Of a stretch of 64,000 nt of DNA, positions 23,653 to 35,078 are shown in pieces. The notes under the pieces were generated by a model that was not told the DNA's origin, searched no databases, and saw nothing but the letters and a program-made list of their open reading frames with translations. The position numbers and the translations under genes were made by a program. Position 1 is the stretch's first letter, and the number at the start of each line of letters is the position of its first letter. Origin of the DNA: Taxillus chinensis (lineage: Eukaryota; Streptophyta; Magnoliopsida; Santalales; Loranthaceae); contig CM042089.1 in NCBI GenBank assembly GCA_023512835.1, positions 55,609,427 through 55,673,426 on the forward strand, in the 5' to 3' direction.

Positions 23653-25026
23653 TCATGGTCCCTTGGAGCCTAAAGGGGGGGGGGGGTGAATAGGCTCTTA
23701 CCAAAACTCTTTTCTTTCTCTTAAGACACAAACACTTATCTAGTTAAGTGATAGAATCATCAGGAAGATAACCAGGATAGTGGAAGTATTTTGTTTTATT
23801 ATCACAAGATAAATACAATAAAATAGAAGCAAGACTCTCTTACACTCTGTTTACAAATGGACTCACACACTAGCCAACTTCTATCTCCAAAGATGAAAAC
23901 GCTTGTGCATACACAGAATTAGTCTTTTCTTGACTAATGCACATACGCTCACTTTTTTTTAATGTACAAGTATGAATATTTATACAAAATATTCCTAAGA
24001 GACAACCTTGGAACTTGTAGTTCCGGAATGCGTTCAGCACTAACTATCCCTCGGTATTCTCTCTGCCTTGACTGCTGCGGTTTGTGGAGCTCAAGATCTT
24101 GGGTTCGAAGAGTATAAGTGCATTTGTGAGTTCCCAATTACAATTAAGGTTGTGTCCACATATCCGGATGATCCACGTGTAAGATTCTTCAGGTTCTCAA
24201 TAAATTTGTCTTACATCGGGACGCCACGAGCTGATAACTTTAAATGCGGTTGAGTTGAAGCAGTATCTTCTTGGTCCGGTGTAATTTTCCTTACTCCGTA
24301 GCTAATGAAGCTCGGAACCTTACTCCGTGTCAGTGATTGCTTACTCCGTATATATTTAGTACTGGAATCCTTAGTCTGTGTCAGCGCTTTCTTACTCCGC
24401 ATGTAAGTTCCTTACTCCGTATGTAAGTTCCTTACACCGGGCGAGTCTTGAAAAGTCTGATGACTTATTCCGTGTCAGCGCTTTCTTACTCCGCATGTAA
24501 GTTCCTTACTCCGTATGTAATTTCCTTACTCCGGGCGAGTAAGATATCCGGATTCCTTACTCCGCATCTGGTTTCCTTACTCCATGTGAATAAAGACTCA
24601 GATCCTTATTCCGCATCAACACTTCCTTACTCAGCATGTATGAAAGACTCGAACGCCTTACTCCATGTCTTCTTCACTTTAGTTCACCTGAGGGGAAGAC
24701 TTAACTATTTAACTCCATTTCAATCCTTTTGCTTCGTGCAGCTTCGTTGACCAAGACTCTTACTCCGCACTTATCCTTTAAGTTCTTTGTCCGTACGAAT
24801 GTTCCTTATTCCGTATGTATTTGTGACTTGGTTATTTACCAAGTGCTTGACGACACTCACTCTTGTCCGGATCAGGATTATGTATCCTGTCCTTAGTTTT
24901 GCACTCACGAGTGCATCTCTGGATTAGTAACATATCTTCTGCAATGATCAAATAAACACAAAAGATCTCAGATCAAATTACATAAGGCTTTATCAGCATT
25001 ATCCAAATTCTGGGTTTGATCCAATA
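23653..25026 (-). repeat. 5' LTR of element B
   Basis: 1374 bp, same family as the other LTRs, with TATA box 23977-23984 (minus), TTACTCCG motifs and a G12 hairpin loop. Both termini are mutated (TCATGG for TGATGG; CCAATA for CCAACA), each by one base, which suggests an older insertion than A. Confidence 0.88.
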
Positions 25027-25102
25027 GTGACTCTAAATTTTCTCACCATTGGTCTAGTTTGAGCTCACCCCAAACGGGCCCGGACGAAAACCAGTGATGA
25101 CA
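25027..25102 (+). repeat. 5' LTR remnant of element F
   Basis: The last 76 bp of the LTR, matching 52884-52959 with few differences (TCTCACCATTGGTCTAG and following, ending GATGACA). The rest lies beyond the insertion of B. Confidence 0.88.
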
Positions 25103-25104
25103 GC

Positions 25105-25122
25105 TGGCGACTCTGCTGGGGA
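25105..25122 (+). other. Primer binding site of element F
   Basis: TGGCGACTCTGCTGGGGA two bases after the LTR end. From memory this is the tRNA-Arg-type primer site of Ogre/Tat elements. A tRNA search would confirm it. Confidence 0.75.
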
Positions 25123-25717
25123 TAATGAACACTTTAAAGAGTTAGGTCTAGAACTAGGATTAGGAGGTTATATTTAATTGTACTGTTGTATATATTTAAC
25201 TGTCATGCTAAGTTGTTTTTTTAGATATAATTATGATTTACTTATTTTTTATACAGTTGTCGTTTAAACTGTGATTTATTTATATGCTTTAATTACCATG
25301 ATAGTTGTGATTTATTGCTTTCCATACTTGTTGCATTCATGCGTAACCCTATACCCGGGTTTAGCACAATTTAGGTTAGCGAGGTTCAGTACGGTCCCCA
25401 GCGCGTTGATCATTATCCGCAATGGGGCCTCGGACTCTTCACTCAAGCTTGAGGTTCTTTTAAGGCACGTCCTTTTAAGATCCCCCTCCGGTAAATCCCA
25501 TGGTGTACGGAGCCCTATATTAAGGAAGTTTGAGAACCAACAAATAAGATAGGTGTAGCAATAGAAGCCCATCAGGGGCATTGACCCACACTTTGTTTGC
25601 TCATTCCATGCTAACCCTTGTTTTGCAGGGTTGTCCTTAAGTCATTCCCTGCACATATTAGCTGTTTTTTTACTATTGGTTTATTCTTTTTCCTGTCTAA
25701 CTGCCTTGATATATATT
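25123..25717 (+). other. Leader of element F (left part)
   Basis: AT-rich untranslated leader between the PBS and insertion C; continues at 38855-38958. No credible ORF or RNA gene seen. The short ORFs at 25271-25581 overlap on both strands and lack any family resemblance. Confidence 0.6.
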
Positions 25718-27109
25718 TGATGGTCCCTTGGAGCCTAGAGGGGGGGGGGTGAATAGGCTCTTATCCAAACTCTCTATATTCTCTTATGACACAAACACTT
25801 ATCTAGTCAAGTGATAGAATCACTGTGGAAGATAACCAGATAGTGGAAGTATTTTGTTTTATTATAAAAAGATAAATACAACAAAATAGAAGCAAGACTC
25901 TTTTACACTCTGTTTACAAAAGGATTCACACTCTAGCCTATATTATCTCTTTGAACTCTTGTGCATACACAATATTGATTCAGGCTTTTTCGCACACACT
26001 TTACATATACAAGTATAAATATTTATACAAAAACATTCCTAAAAGACAACCTTGGAACTTGTAGTTCCGGAATGCGTTCAGCACTAACTATTCCTCGGTA
26101 GTCTCTCTGCCTTGACTGCTGCGGTTTGTGGAGCTCAAGATCTTGGGTTTGAAGAGTATAAGTGCCTTTGTGAGTTCCCAAATATAATTAAAGTTGTGTC
26201 CACATATCCGGGTGATCCACATGTAAGATTTTTCAAGTTCTCAACAAGTTTGTCTTACATCGGGACACCACGAGCTGATAATCTTAAATGCGGTTAAGTT
26301 GAAGCAGCATCTTCTTGGTCCGGTGTAATTTTCCTTACTCCATAGCTAATGAAACTCGGAACCTTACTCCGTGTCAGTGGTTACTTACTCTGTATCTATT
26401 TCGTACTGGAATCCTTAGTCCGTGTTAGCGCTTCCTTACTCTGTGTGAATGAGAAGGTCGGAGTGCTTATTCCATATCAGCGCTTCCTTACTCCGTATGT
26501 AAGTTTCTTACTCCGTGCGAGTCTAAAGGATCGGATGGCTTACTCCGTACTAGCACATCCTTACTCCGCATGAGTGAGTGGTCCAGATTCCTTACTCCGC
26601 ATCTAAGTTCCTTACTCCGTGCGAATAAGGACTCGAGTCCATATTCCGCATCAGTACTTTCTTACTCCATATGTATGGAAGACTCGGATGCCTTACTCCG
26701 TGTCTTCTTTACTTTAGTTCACTTGAGTGAAAGACTTAACTTTTAGCTCCGTGTCGACTCTTTTACTTCGTGCGACCTTGTAGACCAAGATTCTTACTCC
26801 GCATCAGTTTAACTTAGTCCATTTCAGATATTAAGAGCAGATTCCGTAATCCGTAGCTTTTAAGTTCTTAGTCCACACGAATGTTCCTTATTCCGTATGT
26901 ATTAGTGACTTGGTTATTTACCAAGTGTTTAACGACACTCACTCTTGTCCGGATCAGGATTATGTATCCTGTCCTTAGCTTTGCTCTCACGAGTGTATCT
27001 CCGGATTAATAACATATCTTCTGCAATGATCAAAGAAACGCAAAAGATCTCAAATCAAATTACATAGGGCTTTATCAAGCATGATCCAAATTCTGGGCTT
27101 GATCCAACA
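25718..27109 (-). repeat. 3' LTR of element C
   Basis: TGATGG...CCAACA with TATA at 26020-26027 (minus), a G10 run in the U5 hairpin loop and a longer, more diverged TTACTCCG region than in A. C and D share this 1.4-kb LTR form. Confidence 0.94.
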
Positions 27110-27122
27110 ATCTCCCCCAATT
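27110..27122 (-). other. Polypurine tract of element C
   Basis: Minus strand AATTGGGGGAGAT directly before the 3' LTR, identical to that of A. Confidence 0.85.
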
Positions 27123-27252
27123 ATGGATATGCCCAAACCCTTTGTAATCTGATCTGGTAAGCAGTGCAAAAAGATAACATACAGAATACACATCACAACC
27201 ATTTTCATTTATCAGCAACAGAATATAATTCAGCCTTTACACAAGATTTTCA

Positions 27253-29979
27253 TTAAGGTACATAAGGCTTACTATACTTGAAGATCATTGTTGTTGCTTT
27301 CTCTCTAAGCTCCATTGTCTGCTTCATCGTATAAGTGGTGTGTTGGCTCCAAGATTTGTCCACACTTAAGAATAACTTGATGAAGTAACAGACAAAGGCT
27401 CCGCAGCTATCTCCCTCTGGCTATTGTGGCACTTGCTTCTTGCCCCGGAATGTTGCCTTCAGCTTCTCAGTTGGTCTCAAAGGAGTGATGCCCAACTTTT
27501 CATATAATCTGGCTTTCTTCACAGCTTCAGTAAATCTGAGACACAGTGGTTCCCATTGATTCTTTCTTACATACTGCTCCATAATTTGATGAGAATCAAT
27601 CAGAATCATCTGCTTAGACTGAATCATGAAGACAACCATCATGAAATGTGGCGACATGATCCGGTATGGAATGAGGATAGTTGAGAGAGTTCTCCATGGC
27701 TTGCTATCCTCAGCAGTTCCTTCGATAAAGGACTGAATGATATCTATACTGGGAAGATAGCCCTCATTCCAGCACGGCAAAACTTCAAACAAGTGGCCAT
27801 CCTTGTACAGAGATGGAAACAGCCTCATCTCCATTTTAGCAGCTCTAGAGAAGTTGTCAATGTCGTCTGTTATAAAGAGGCCTTTCTCCGAACAAAGGGT
27901 CCGAATGTCGTCCGGGGAGAAGGGGTACAGGTTAGAGAGGCATCTTCTCTCGGCAGAAGACACAGCATAGGAAAGCATTGCCTTACGCACGCTTCCGTCT
28001 GCATCAAGAGGGTCATAGGCCGCATAAGATGAGAGCAAGGTGTCAGCTGCGGATGGAGAGGATGGAGGAAGAGCTACACTCGAGGAGCTTGGCTGAGAGA
28101 AGCAGCTATGTTTGGGGATTTGAACTCCCTGAAGCAATGAAGAGGCAGGCCGCTTCTCAGCACGACTGGAGGTTTGTGATGCAGGAGGAGCAGAAGGATC
28201 AGATGACACTCTCTCCCCCGGTTTGGCAGATCGCCGGGGAGCAACGGGAGGGCGAGCCATCGTGTGCGCCAGGTCCGCGAAGGAGGTAGACAAGGAGTGG
28301 ACGGACGAGGCGACTAGGTCCATCTTCTGTTCCATGGAGGTGGAGGAGTCGGTGAGGGCAGAGAGGAGTTGGGCACCAAGAGCATCAACCTTGGCGGCGA
28401 TGGCGGATATTTGGGCGCTTTGAGATTGGGCGTGGCGGTCCAGCTGGGCGGAGAGCACAGCGTCGGAGTGGACTGTGCCAAAAGAAGCATGCCCAAGGAC
28501 CAACTCAGGAGCTTTGGAGGACTCCCCCGCATGAACAGGAGCAGGAGTGCGCTGGGCAGAGGAGTCCACAGGAGTATCAGCAGCAGTAGTAGATGGGGCA
28601 TCCGGAGCAGCAGAGGCATCTGGAGCAGCGGACCCGCTTTGACCAGATAGGTTAACAACGGGAATGGCATTAGTAGGAGAAGAACATCCAGCCTTAGCAG
28701 GGGAAGGACTCCGTGCGGCATGGACCGGGCTGGAGGGGTTAGGGAACGGCACATCTGGAATGGAGGCCGGCATAAGAAAGCCTTGGTCCAAATTCCAGAT
28801 GATCATGGTCTCCGGGGATTGAGTATGGCGAGTGTAAAACACCTAGAGATCGGTGTCAGGAATGGAGGTAGTGTGGGCAAGGCTGAAATGGAGCCATAGG
28901 TCCGTTAAGGTGTCGGTGGAGAGATGGTCAAGGTAATCTCGGGGTTGAGGTAGGGGAGGCAAAGGAGCTTCCGGAATAGATTCCAGGACATCAGCAATGA
29001 CGGCAGCAACGGCGGTATCAACCGCGGCAGCAACAGCGGAAGTGAAGGGAGTGGGGACATCCGCAGCAGAAGGGGCTGAAGAAACAGCTCTAGGGGCACT
29101 GCGCTGAGATTGCCCCGCAACCTCGGAGGGTTCAGCACGGACGCTGTGCTGGGAGGCCCGAGAAATGGAGGGTGCAGCAATGGACCGAATCCAGGAGGAC
29201 CGGTGAGCAGAGCTGACGTTAGGGGCATGGCTGTCAGTGGGGTCACCAATAGAATTGCCTTGTTGTTCCGTGTCAGGGAGAGGGCGGAGAGCTGCAGAGG
29301 GACGACGGGCTGTCATGTACCCATCAGGCGTAAAATAGCGAAGGTAATAAGCCTGAGGAAATGAAACAGCATCAGAGCGGGCGAAATGGTCCGGATGAAG
29401 ATGCCGGAAGACAATGCTAAGGATGCACCCGAAGGAAAGTTTCTTGGGTCCAGTCTGTAGCAGTCACAACAGAAATGTCCCCCAGTCCATCGAAAGACAT
29501 TCAAAAACGCCGTACATGGCCAGAAGAAGATCGTACGGAACAGAGTCCAGAGCGGAAGTGCGAGCCAGTAAACAGCGACTCAGTATGACTGCCATACAAC
29601 GATAGCGGCCATGGAAGGACTTCACCTTGTATTCCTTGCCTTTATAGGTGCAACCCATAGAAGCCGCCATGGGATCGGCATCGGGGCACTGTGGTTCACC
29701 AGGGGGTAGGCTGAGGGAAGCGCGGAGAACGTCGGGGGTAATGAGGATGGATTCACCGCGAACATAGGAGATGATGGAGTCGGTGGTACAGCGGATCCGT
29801 TGGTAGTACTCGAGAATGTCGTCTACAAGAAGATCGACAGGATTGGAGATCAAGTCGAGGTTGTGAGAGGCTTCTAGAAGAGGGCGAATTTGGAAAAACC
29901 AGTCCGGAGGGTTGGAGATAGCGCTCCAATCGACCAGATGGCCGGGATTGACGCCGGAAAGAGAGGTTCTGGGTGCCAT
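27253..29979 (-). pseudogene. ORF3 of element C: plant transposon-like domain plus C48/Ulp1-like protease
   Basis: 909 codons in one frame from ATG 29979 to TAA 27253-27255. Three nonsense codons are seen (about 29464 TGA, 28843 TAG, 27421 TAG) and no frameshift. Domain order is as in A: N-terminal transposon-like domain (residues 1-200), Pro/Ala/Ser-rich linker, coiled coil (DRHAQSQSAQISAIAAKVDA region), basic patch, C48-like domain. By position the catalytic set is His778, Asp795, Gln852 and Cys859. The stop at 27421 falls between Gln and Cys, so a truncated product would lack the nucleophile. It lies 130 nt before the polypurine tract and 1.7 kb after pol, so it probably needs its own transcript or a spliced one. 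Confidence 0.8.
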
Positions 29980-31695
29980 TGTAGATGAAAGGTGAAGGGC
30001 GAGAGGGAAGGCGAGGTCTTTGGGGATTGAAGGAGCAATGAGAGTTTTAGGGATTTGAAAAAAGTAACACTCGTGCTTCGCAGGAATGACCAGAATATAT
30101 AAGACCGAGTCCGTAAATGTCAGCGGGTCTAGGAATGTGGCGAGTGAAACAGTAAACCGCTTGACAGGATGATGTCATTAGTCTAGATATCGATGCACCT
30201 TCGAATTAAAAGATGACGTGGAGACGGCATGACCAAGTAAGGGTAACAGCTGTTTGCCTTCCGGGGAAGTATGAGCATCCCGAGACATGCATTTAATGAA
30301 TCATCATGATTCCTCCTCAAAAGCACACGATATATAATAAGACATGGATTATCGCAATTTGACAGTGTCAGGAGTCCGGAGGAATGAACCAACAATCATC
30401 CGGAATTAACGATAGTCGTGTGACGAGTATCCGGATGAAAAGTAGACCGTGTCCGTAGTAACAGAGTGCGGTTAAAGAGAAGTAGATTCCTTTGCTGTCA
30501 ATAAGTCGAAGAGAAGAGAAGTACCACAACACTTCAAATCCAAGACTATGGACTGGATTTATCGATAAGGGTGCAAAGAAAATCTGAACCTGTAGCTTCA
30601 CAAAAATAAGCTAAAAGTACAAAAGCTTAACAGGCAAGGATTAGTACGGATAGGAGAAAATAGGCAGTAAAGAGCTATATAATCCGAACTAATGAGTAGC
30701 AGAACTTATGTATTACAAAGAATGAAATAGACATATACATACTAGAGAATGATCAATGTGACTGAATCAGGGCATATGTCAGATAATAAATACATAAGTT
30801 CATATAGGTCAACATAGCAAAACCGTCCTGCTGAACGACGTAGCTAAGATTAATTAAAAATCATATGATTTGACCAAACGAGGATTCATGAGTGAAAAAT
30901 GAGGAAGTGGACACATGTCAAAAGCAAGCAGTTGATTATCCGATTAAAATGCATGGTTGAAGAAAAAAAATACATCCAAGCATGCCGCAATTCTGTTTCA
31001 ACAACGCATGTCCAGTCAGATCCGGAAGTAAAGGGTCAGAGGAGGGAGTATCTGAGACATATTAGGGGGATATTACTGAGGTAATAGACGAAGCTTAGGC
31101 TCCCCCGTAGATCATTCGATCCTCTCAATAAAAGGCTCCCCCTCGAATAGACAGCCAGGAAAGAGGTCATGAGACATATACTTTTACCTAATATTACTTT
31201 TAGGTAATATTACTTGAATAATTTATAAAGCATTTTCTCCCCCGTAGATTGTGCAATCCTCTCGGTAGACCTTTCCGGCTTAAAGAAATTCAGCACGGTC
31301 TATCCTTTTAGGAAACTATACTTCAGAAGCTGATCAGACTGCGATTGTGTAATCATCCACCAGGCATTCCGAGCTAACCCATTTCATTTCTTCAACAATA
31401 CATGTTAATAGAGTAATCTAAATGACCAGGCATTTGTCATGTGGTGATCAGTGGAAATTAAGATCATGAAACCAGAATGAGGTTAATCATATAAACTTTA
31501 ATCATGTTTGCTTAAACGACTTCAGTCGGGAAACGCAAGCATCCTCCCATTTATGAAGTTGCTATCAATATCAGAAGCATGAAGCATATTAGACAGTAAG
31601 TATGATCATCATAAAGATCAGTATGTATTTACTACTATCAATAAAAGCACAATGCATGTTCTGAAAACAACTACTAATGGATAACAGGTGAGAAA
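29980..31695 (-). other. Pol-ORF3 spacer of element C
   Basis: 1.72 kb, non-coding, colinear with the spacers of A, B and D. Purine tracts (sense GGGGGAG) lie at plus-strand 31102-31107, 31135-31143 and 31240-31245. A short direct repeat TTTTACCTAATATTACTTTTAG at 31182-31212 is specific to C. A TATATATTC-like box is at about 30092-30100 (minus), some 120 nt before the ORF3 ATG. Confidence 0.65.
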
Positions 31696-34600
31696 CTATG
31701 TAGAAAAGTCAAGCATACCTAATTTGAGAAGAAGTTCAGAAAATCTTACATCAGGTACGGGCTTTGTAAGTATATCCGCCAGTTGATCTTCAGTAGCAAC
31801 ATGTTCCAAGGATATGTGCTTTTTAAGAACATGATCGCGAATGAAATGATGCCTGACCTCAATATGTTTTGTATTTGGATGCATGACGGGATTATTGCTG
31901 ATAGCAATAGCACTGGTATTGTCACAGTAGAGTGGAACAGATGTCATGTTGAAGCCGTAGTCAGTAAGTTGACTTTGCATCCAGAGAAGCTGTGCGCAGC
32001 AACTCCCAGCAGCTATATATTCCGCTTCAGCAGTAGATGTTGATACGGAATTCTGCATCTTACTAAACCAAGAGATCAATCTGTTTCCAAGGAATTGACA
32101 TGTACCACTGGTGCTTTTCCTGTATATGCAATACCCGGCAAAATCAGCATCAGAATATCCGGATAAGGCGAAGTTGGACTCTTGTGGGTACCAGAGTCCC
32201 AAATTAATTGTCCCTTTAAGATACCTTAATATCCGTTTTACATGAAGCATATGTGACTCTTTGGGATTCGCCTGATATCTTGCGCCGATGCACGTTGCAA
32301 ACATTATGTCTGGGTGACTTGCTGTAAGATACAGCAAGGAACCAATCATCCCTCTGTACTTAGTCACATTCACTGATTTGCCATCAACATCTGGGTCTAA
32401 CTTGGCATTGACTGGCATTGGAGTTTTGACGGGAGACGAACCTTCCATACCAAACTTCTTGATTAAGTCGCGAGTATACTTAGCTTGGTTTATGAAGGTC
32501 CCTTCCTTCAGTTGTTTGACTTCGATCCCAAGGAAGTAGGATAGTTCTCCCATCATACTCATCTCAAACTTGCCAGTCATCAACTTGGCGAATTCATCAC
32601 AAAGTTTCAGATTAGTTGATCCGAAAATGATATCATCCACGTATATCTGTACGATCAGAGTATGTCCTTTCTCTTTCTGTAAGAATAGCGTGGTGTCAAT
32701 CTTCCCTTTTTGATAATTGTGAGCAAGTAAGAATTCCGAAAGTGTGTCGTGCCAGGCTCTTGGAGCTTGCTTCAATCCATACAAAGCTTTCCTTAGTTTG
32801 TAAACCAGATGTCCAGCCTTGGGTTCAATGAAACCTGGAGGTTGTTCAACGTACACCTCCTCCTGAAGATCTCCATTTAGGAATGCACTCTTGACATCCA
32901 TTTGATAAACTATGAAGTTTTCATATGAAGCATACGCCAGAAACATTCGGATTGCCTCAAGTCTTGCCACCGGAGCAAAGGTTTCATCATAGTCTATTCC
33001 TTCTTCTTGACGATATCCTTTGGCTACCAGTCTGGCTTTGTTCCGGATTACAATTCTATCCGTATCAAGCTTGTTTCGGAACACCCATTTAACTCCTATG
33101 ACTTGCTGAGACTTAGGCCTTGGTACTAGAGTCCACACATTATTTCTCTTAAATTGATTCAACTCTTCTTGCATGGCTTCTATCCAATTTGAATCTCGAA
33201 GAGCTTCATCCACCACCTTTGGTTCTATTTGAGATAAAAAACACGAGTAAAAACACATGTTGGAGGTGGCTGCTCTTATTCTTACACCAACAATAGGATC
33301 ACCAATCACTTGATCTGAGGGATGATTTCGGGTCCATCTGTAATTCTGTGCATGTGATGGTTGATCTTGAATAATTTGAAGCTCTGCCAGGTTAGGTGGT
33401 TCAGGTGTATCTGCCGGTTGAGCTTCTTCCAGACCAGATGTTTCCGTATTAGAAGGTACGGTAGAGCTAGGTGGTTCTTCAACACTGTTTCTTTCAGTGT
33501 CAACTGGTCCGGACGGACTTGAAGGTGCTCCGGGGTTTTGGGTATCCGTAGGAGTATATCCGGAGCTAAATGGTAGTCCGGAGTCAGAGTCATCCGTAGC
33601 ATCATCCATAAAATTTCGTTGTGTTTCGCTGATGCCACGTGGTTGGTCAGGATGTGTAACAGGAACATTCATAAACTTCGAATAATCGATGTTGCTGTCC
33701 CGGACCTGCGCATTAGAACTTGAAGAAGCAACTTTTGACCAATCAAGATTAGCTTCATCAAAAGTCACATGGATAGATTCTTCAACTTTAAAAAGTTTTC
33801 TATTGAAGACCCGATAAGCCTTGCTATGTAATGAGTACCCGATAAAAATCCCATCATCAGATTTTGGTTCAAATTTATTCCGGGTTTCTTTGCCATTTAT
33901 CAATATATAGCAGGTACACCCAAAAGCTCTGAAATGTGAAATTAAAGGCTTTTGTCCTCTCCACATCTCATAGGGTGTTTTCATGGTAGATTTATTTATT
34001 AGAGTTCTGTTCTGAACATAGCAGGCAGTGGACACAGCTTCAACCCATAGGCTAAGAGGAAGCGTTGCCCCTGCTAACATAGATTTGCCAGCCTCGACTA
34101 AAGTACGATTCTTGCGCTCAGCTACCCCATTTTGTTGTGGAGTTCTGGGCGCAGAGAAGTCATGCTAAATGCCCTGTTCAGAACAATATGATCTCATATC
34201 TGAAAAATCAAATTCTGTACCATGATCACTCCTGATGCACTTTATGCTCAGTCCTTGTGAGTTGCTTATCCAGTTGAAAAGATCTACAAGATGCTCAAAA
34301 GATTGATCCTTTGATTTCAGGAACATCACCCATGTGTATCTGGTGAAATCATCGATAACCACAAGGATATATCTCGCACCAGCCAGCGGAGGAACAGAAA
34401 TAGGACCACAGAGGTCCATATGAAGAAGTTGCAGAGGAGCAGTTATTGAATTAACTGATTTGCTCTTAAAGCTATGTTTGGTCTGTTTGCTGAGTTGGCA
34501 TTCTCGACAGAGAGTGTCTCTGGAGTATTTGAGTTTAGGTAGACCAGTGACAAGATTAAGTGATGCTAACTTAGACAGTGTCTTAAAGTTTAAATGTGCG

Positions 34601-35078
34601 CATCGCTTGTGCCATAACCAACTATCTTCATCTGAAGCTTTAGTAAGGAATCATACAGCATCAAAAGAATTATTTCTTAAGACCACTGAGTATATGTCCC
34701 CATCTCTTGATCCGGATAACTTTACATCTTCGAATAAGTTTTCCCTTACTGTACAGGTGTTGGACATAAAGGAAACAGTAAATCCTTTGTCACATAAATT
34801 ACTGACACTTAGCAAATTATGCTTCAAACCTTCGACTAGTGCAACTCTAGTGATTGATACACAGCCATTGGTTAAAGTGCCATACCCGACAGTCTTACCT
34901 TTACTGTTGTCACCATATGAAACGGATGGACCTCGTTTTTCATTAACTTCTACAAGCGAGTCTGATCACCCGTCATATGTCCGGAGCATCCACTATCGAG
35001 GATCCACTTGCTTTTATTGATCTTTAACTTCAAGTGATCCGGCAATGCATTCCAGAGATGCTCCTGAAAGACAACAGT
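31696..35078 (-). pseudogene. pol of element C, largely open
   Basis: The part 34080-31696 is open for 794 codons. It covers the C-terminal integrase, RT ([34 protein letters not shown] near 32640) and RNase H ([12 protein letters not shown] near 32030) to LGMLDFST. The N-terminal protease and integrase core (34100-35070) are broken by a TAG near 34165 and by frame changes around 34420-34960; one of these (GCGAG at 34967) is a CAGAG in other copies. RT and RNase H motifs are intact by eye. Whether a protein is still made is doubtful. Confidence 0.9.

Larger units (their letters stand above)
753..25026 (-). mobile_element. Sirevirus-like Ty1/copia element B (nested, 3' end lost)
   Basis: Minus-strand element of the same family as A, C, D and E. 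In transcription order: 5' LTR (25026-23653), primer site, gag, pol, spacer, and the first ~150 codons of ORF3, cut at 753 by LTR G. The spacer is split by the complete insertion of A (2608-17650). B in turn interrupts the 5' LTR of the Ogre-type element F: its right neighbour (25027 on) matches the end of F's 3' LTR. The family assignment rests on gag structure, RT/INT motifs, the tRNA-iMet primer site and LTR organisation. Confidence 0.85.

Noticed and set aside
25271..25581. Overlapping ORFs of about 90 codons on both strands in the F leader
   Set aside because: No family resemblance, antisense to each other, in untranslated leader.
31783..32043. Plus-strand ORFs antisense to RNase H (31783-32043, and 61402-61662 minus)
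   Set aside because: Antisense shadows of a conserved coding region; present only because RNase H is conserved.
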